DNA of 64,000 nt. It comes from Reticulitermes speratus. Taxonomy: Eukaryota; Arthropoda; Insecta; Blattodea; Rhinotermitidae. The stretch spans positions 2,294,001-2,358,000 of the forward strand of contig JAJKFL010000026.1 in assembly GCA_021186555.1 (NCBI GenBank). The letters run 5' to 3'. The notes under the pieces are model-generated. The model saw nothing but the letters and a program-made list of their open reading frames with translations. It searched no databases and had not been told where the DNA came from. Shown here piece by piece: positions 61,318-64,000 of this stretch (positions are counted from its first letter, which is position 1; every line of letters begins with the position of its first letter). Made by a program: the position numbers and the translations under genes.

Positions 61318-61545
61318 CCCCGCCCCCAATGGCGCAACAGACCCCAGTGCGCCAGGGCCTCCTCATTGTCGAGTTTTCACGATTACACTCAGGCACACCA
61401 CACATTCGGTAGGAGTCCTCTGGACGAGTAATCAGCCCGACGCAGAGACCTCTACCTGACACAAAACACTCACAAGAGACAGACATCCATGCCCTAGGCG
61501 GGATTCGAACCCGCAATCCCAGCAAGCGAACGGCCGCACAGTTTA
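61318..61545 (-). mobile_element. SINE-C copy, minus strand, 5'-incomplete
   Basis: On the minus strand: TGCGGCCGTTCGCTTGCTGG, GATTGCGGGTTCGAATCCCG, GGGCATGGATGTCTGTCTCT and a 3' end TCTGTTGCGCCATTGGGG. It matches 60275. Confidence 0.82.
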
Positions 61546-61854
61546 GTCACAGTTGTTACATGTGCACCAACGCACGCAGTCCCCACTTAACATCGCCCCG
61601 AAAAACATTCTTTCGCTTCAACTTTACAAATGTCAAGTGGCCAAACATTCGATTAACTTTGCACGGGCTCGGATTACGACGCTTATCGGCTACTTTAATT
61701 AACTGAAATGTGGAACAAGGCTCCGTGTTACGTTGTTACGCTCTGCGTTACAATTTTCAAAAACGTAACCCGAAGTTACTTCTGACATTTTCTTTTGTGG
61801 TGAAGGGCCCCGCAGCAGATGCTACAGACGCACCGCAGCCTTAAGGCTTATTGT

Positions 61855-62070
61855 GCAACCTGTGATGAAGATGATTAGTTTTTTTTCGTTTTTCCTTGTA
61901 ATGGAGCACCGGTGAAATGAAATTGACAGGGGAAAACAGAAGTACTCGGGGAAAAACCTGTACCATTGCTACTTTGTCCACCACAAATCCCACATGGACT
62001 GACCCCGGATCGAACCCGGGCCTCCGCGGTGAGAGGCCGGCGACTAACCGCCTGAGCAATGGCACGGCCG
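61855..62070 (-). mobile_element. SINE-D copy, minus strand, well preserved
   Basis: On the minus strand: GTACGGCCGTGCCATTGCTC AGGCGG (A-box region), GGCCCGGGTTCGATCCGGGG (B box), TCAGTCCATGTGGGATTTGT and GGTGCTCCATTACAAGG. It is the cleanest head of this family in the window. Confidence 0.85.
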
Positions 62071-62317
62071 TACTTCCTATCGGTTATTTTAACAGACTGA
62101 ACTTACGAACTTATCAGAGTTGACTGCCTGCGATTGATATGAAGCTTTATATACTGCGATAGAGATAACACGAGCGTTACCATAATGCAGCGCGTTCTGT
62201 TGTGTTTGATAGGCAAACACAACTACCAACTGACAGAAGCTACGAAATAGTGCAAGGAAATATATCAGGTTTTATGTAAAGTAATTGCAGATTGTGTTTT
62301 AACATTGTGTACGAGTT

Positions 62318-63472
62318 GGTGTTGATATACATTGTTGTAACACACGCACGTACACGCTATATACATTGTTGTAATACACGCACATACACGCTATATACAT
62401 TGTTGTAACACACGCACGTACACGCTATATACATTGTTGTAATACACGCACATACACGCTATATACATTGTTGTAACACACGCACGTACACGCTATATAC
62501 ATTGTTGTAACACACGCACGTACACGCTATATACATTGTTGTAACACACGCACGTACACGCTATATACATTGTTGTAACACACGCACGTACACGCTATAT
62601 ACATTGTTGTAACACACGCACGTACATGCTATATACATTGTTGTAACACACGCACGTACACGCTATATACATTGTTGTAATACACGCACGTACACGCTAT
62701 ATACATTGTTGTAACACACGCACGTACACGCTATATACATTGTTGTAACACACGCACGTACACGCTATATACATTGTAATACACGCACGTACACGCTATA
62801 TACATTGTTGTAATACACGCTATATACATTGTTGTAATACACGCACGTACACGCTATATACATTGTTGTAACACACGCACGTACACGCTATATACATTGT
62901 TGTAACACACGCACGTACACGCTATATACATTGGTGTAACACACGCACGTAAACGCTATATACATTGTTGTAATACACGCACGTACACGCTATATACATT
63001 GTTGTAACACACGCACGTACACGCTATATACATTGTTGTAATACACGCACGTACACGCTATATACATTGTTGTAATACACGCACGTACACGCTATATACA
63101 TTGTTGTAACACACGCACGTACACGCTATATACATTGTTGTAACACACGCACGTACACGCTATATACATTGTTGTAACACACGCACGTACACGCTATATA
63201 CATTGTTGTAACACACGCACGTACACGCTATATACATTGTTGTAACACACGCACGTACACGCTATATACATTGTTGTAACACACGCACGTACACGCTATA
63301 TACATTGTTGTAATACACGCACGTACACGCTATATACATTGTTGTAACACACGCACGTACACGCTATATACATTGTTGTAACACACGCACGTACACGCTA
63401 TATACATTGTTGTAACACACGCACGTACACGCTATATACATTGTTGTAACACACGCACGTACACGCTATGGA
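62318..63472. repeat. Minisatellite, about 34 tandem 34-bp units
   Basis: The unit combines TAACACACGCACGTACACGC and TATATACATTGTTG. Common variants are TAATACACG and GCACATACACG, and a few units are shortened (around 62770 and 62812). The unit alternates purine/pyrimidine (ACACGCACGTACACG), which favours Z-DNA. The array ends abruptly at GCTATGGACAATAC. Confidence 0.97.
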
Positions 63473-63499
63473 CAATACTAAATATCTATGTTCGTCTTA

Positions 63500-63570
63500 T
63501 ATTTCATATAACGTTCGATTATGGCCATTTTGGGCCGAAACACGTAGCTTATTGTAAAGAAGGTATTGTT
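63500..63570 (+). mobile_element. Degenerate hammerhead-like element fragment
   Basis: GATTATGGCCATTTTGGGCC GAAACACGTAGC keeps stem II and the GAAAC-AC-GUA end seen at 44095, but the CTGATGA core is changed. It directly follows the minisatellite. Confidence 0.4.
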
Positions 63571-63654
63571 TTACAATCACATCAGTTGTGTTTTATGATG
63601 CTCTATTAGTCAGTAACCACCATTATATTTCGTTTTCCATAAGTTGGTACTTAT

Positions 63655-63860
63655 GTTCAGGTTCTCACGGCGGTTGTGCACACGACGTTGTCCTATTTCG
63701 TGTTTGTGTGCCGTGTTGAAGGTGAGGTTCAGGAAAGTAGGTTGTTCAGATAGATGCATGCAACTAAACCAACTGGATCACCCTGAAGATGGAAGCAGTA
63801 AGTTTTCCCGAAACGTCGGAACATGTAAACACTACAGGTGCAGAAACCCCGCCCAAAACA
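63655..63860 (+). mobile_element. Hammerhead-like element, diverged subfamily
   Basis: It begins GTTCAGGTTCTCACGGCGGT like the GAGGATTCA family and then has ATCACCCTGAAGATGGAAGC, GTTTTCCCGAAACGTCGGAA CATG. It therefore links the two repeat groups: the left part is like 31258 and the core is like 52070. Confidence 0.5.
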
Positions 63861-64000
63861 GACCATCTTACGTTAGTAATGCCAGTTGACATCAGTCAGT
63901 GCTGCACTGTCACAAACACCACTTAGTCTTTCGAAAGCGTCGCATGTCAACTGCTCTCTGAACGACGTCTGTACAATCTGTAAACACAGGGCTGATTTCC

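Overview
The window is animal, almost certainly insect, nuclear DNA: two conserved animal genes are split into small exons by long repeat-filled introns, both on the minus strand. tRNA-headed SINEs, 5'-truncated LINE ends, mariner/pogo/piggyBac/hAT derivatives and minisatellites fill most of the rest. Repeat content and intron size fit a large polyneopteran genome (cockroach/termite-like). That placement is inference; the insect-type proteins are seen directly.

Gene 1 (minus, ATG at 12134, running off the left edge) encodes an hnRNP F/H-type RNA-binding protein (Drosophila glorund class). Four coding exons (12134-12038, 9615-9457, 7414-7271, 3090-2952) join in frame and give quasi-RRM1 and most of quasi-RRM2. 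A 5'UTR exon and promoter may lie near 14.5-14.6 kb.

Gene 2 (minus, ATG at 57021) is the Lst-2/ZFYVE28 homologue, a FYVE-domain endosomal protein that limits EGF-receptor signalling. Ten coding exons from 57021 to 30999 join with consistent phases into about 1241 codons, ending inside the FYVE zinc finger. I could not find by eye the last exon (RVC half of FYVE and stop), which should lie between about 14.6 and 31 kb. Its CpG-containing 5' end near 57.0-57.3 kb may be a bidirectional promoter.

Repeats by region: 0-14.6 kb (gene 1 introns) has mariner and LINE fragments, SINEs, a 114-bp minisatellite and a long palindrome. 14.6-31 kb (intergenic) has a pogo-type MITE, LINE remnants, a 49-bp minisatellite, a 66-bp perfect palindrome and a composite pogo/LINE element. 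31-57 kb (gene 2 introns) has foldback elements, mariners with intact inverted ends, piggyBac- and hAT-like MITEs and SINEs. 57-64 kb has SINEs, nested LINEs and a 34-bp minisatellite of about 34 units.

The most unusual signal is a family of short elements, often in head-to-head inverted pairs, that share a 3' end like GTGCATTTGTTGGT. They also carry a motif of the form CTGANGA-hairpin-GAAAC-tiny loop-GUH between short complementary arms. The best copies (29.5, 44.1, 48.7 and 48.9 kb) can be folded on paper as type I hammerhead ribozymes, as reported for Penelope-like elements and retrozymes. Ribozyme activity is inferred, not shown.
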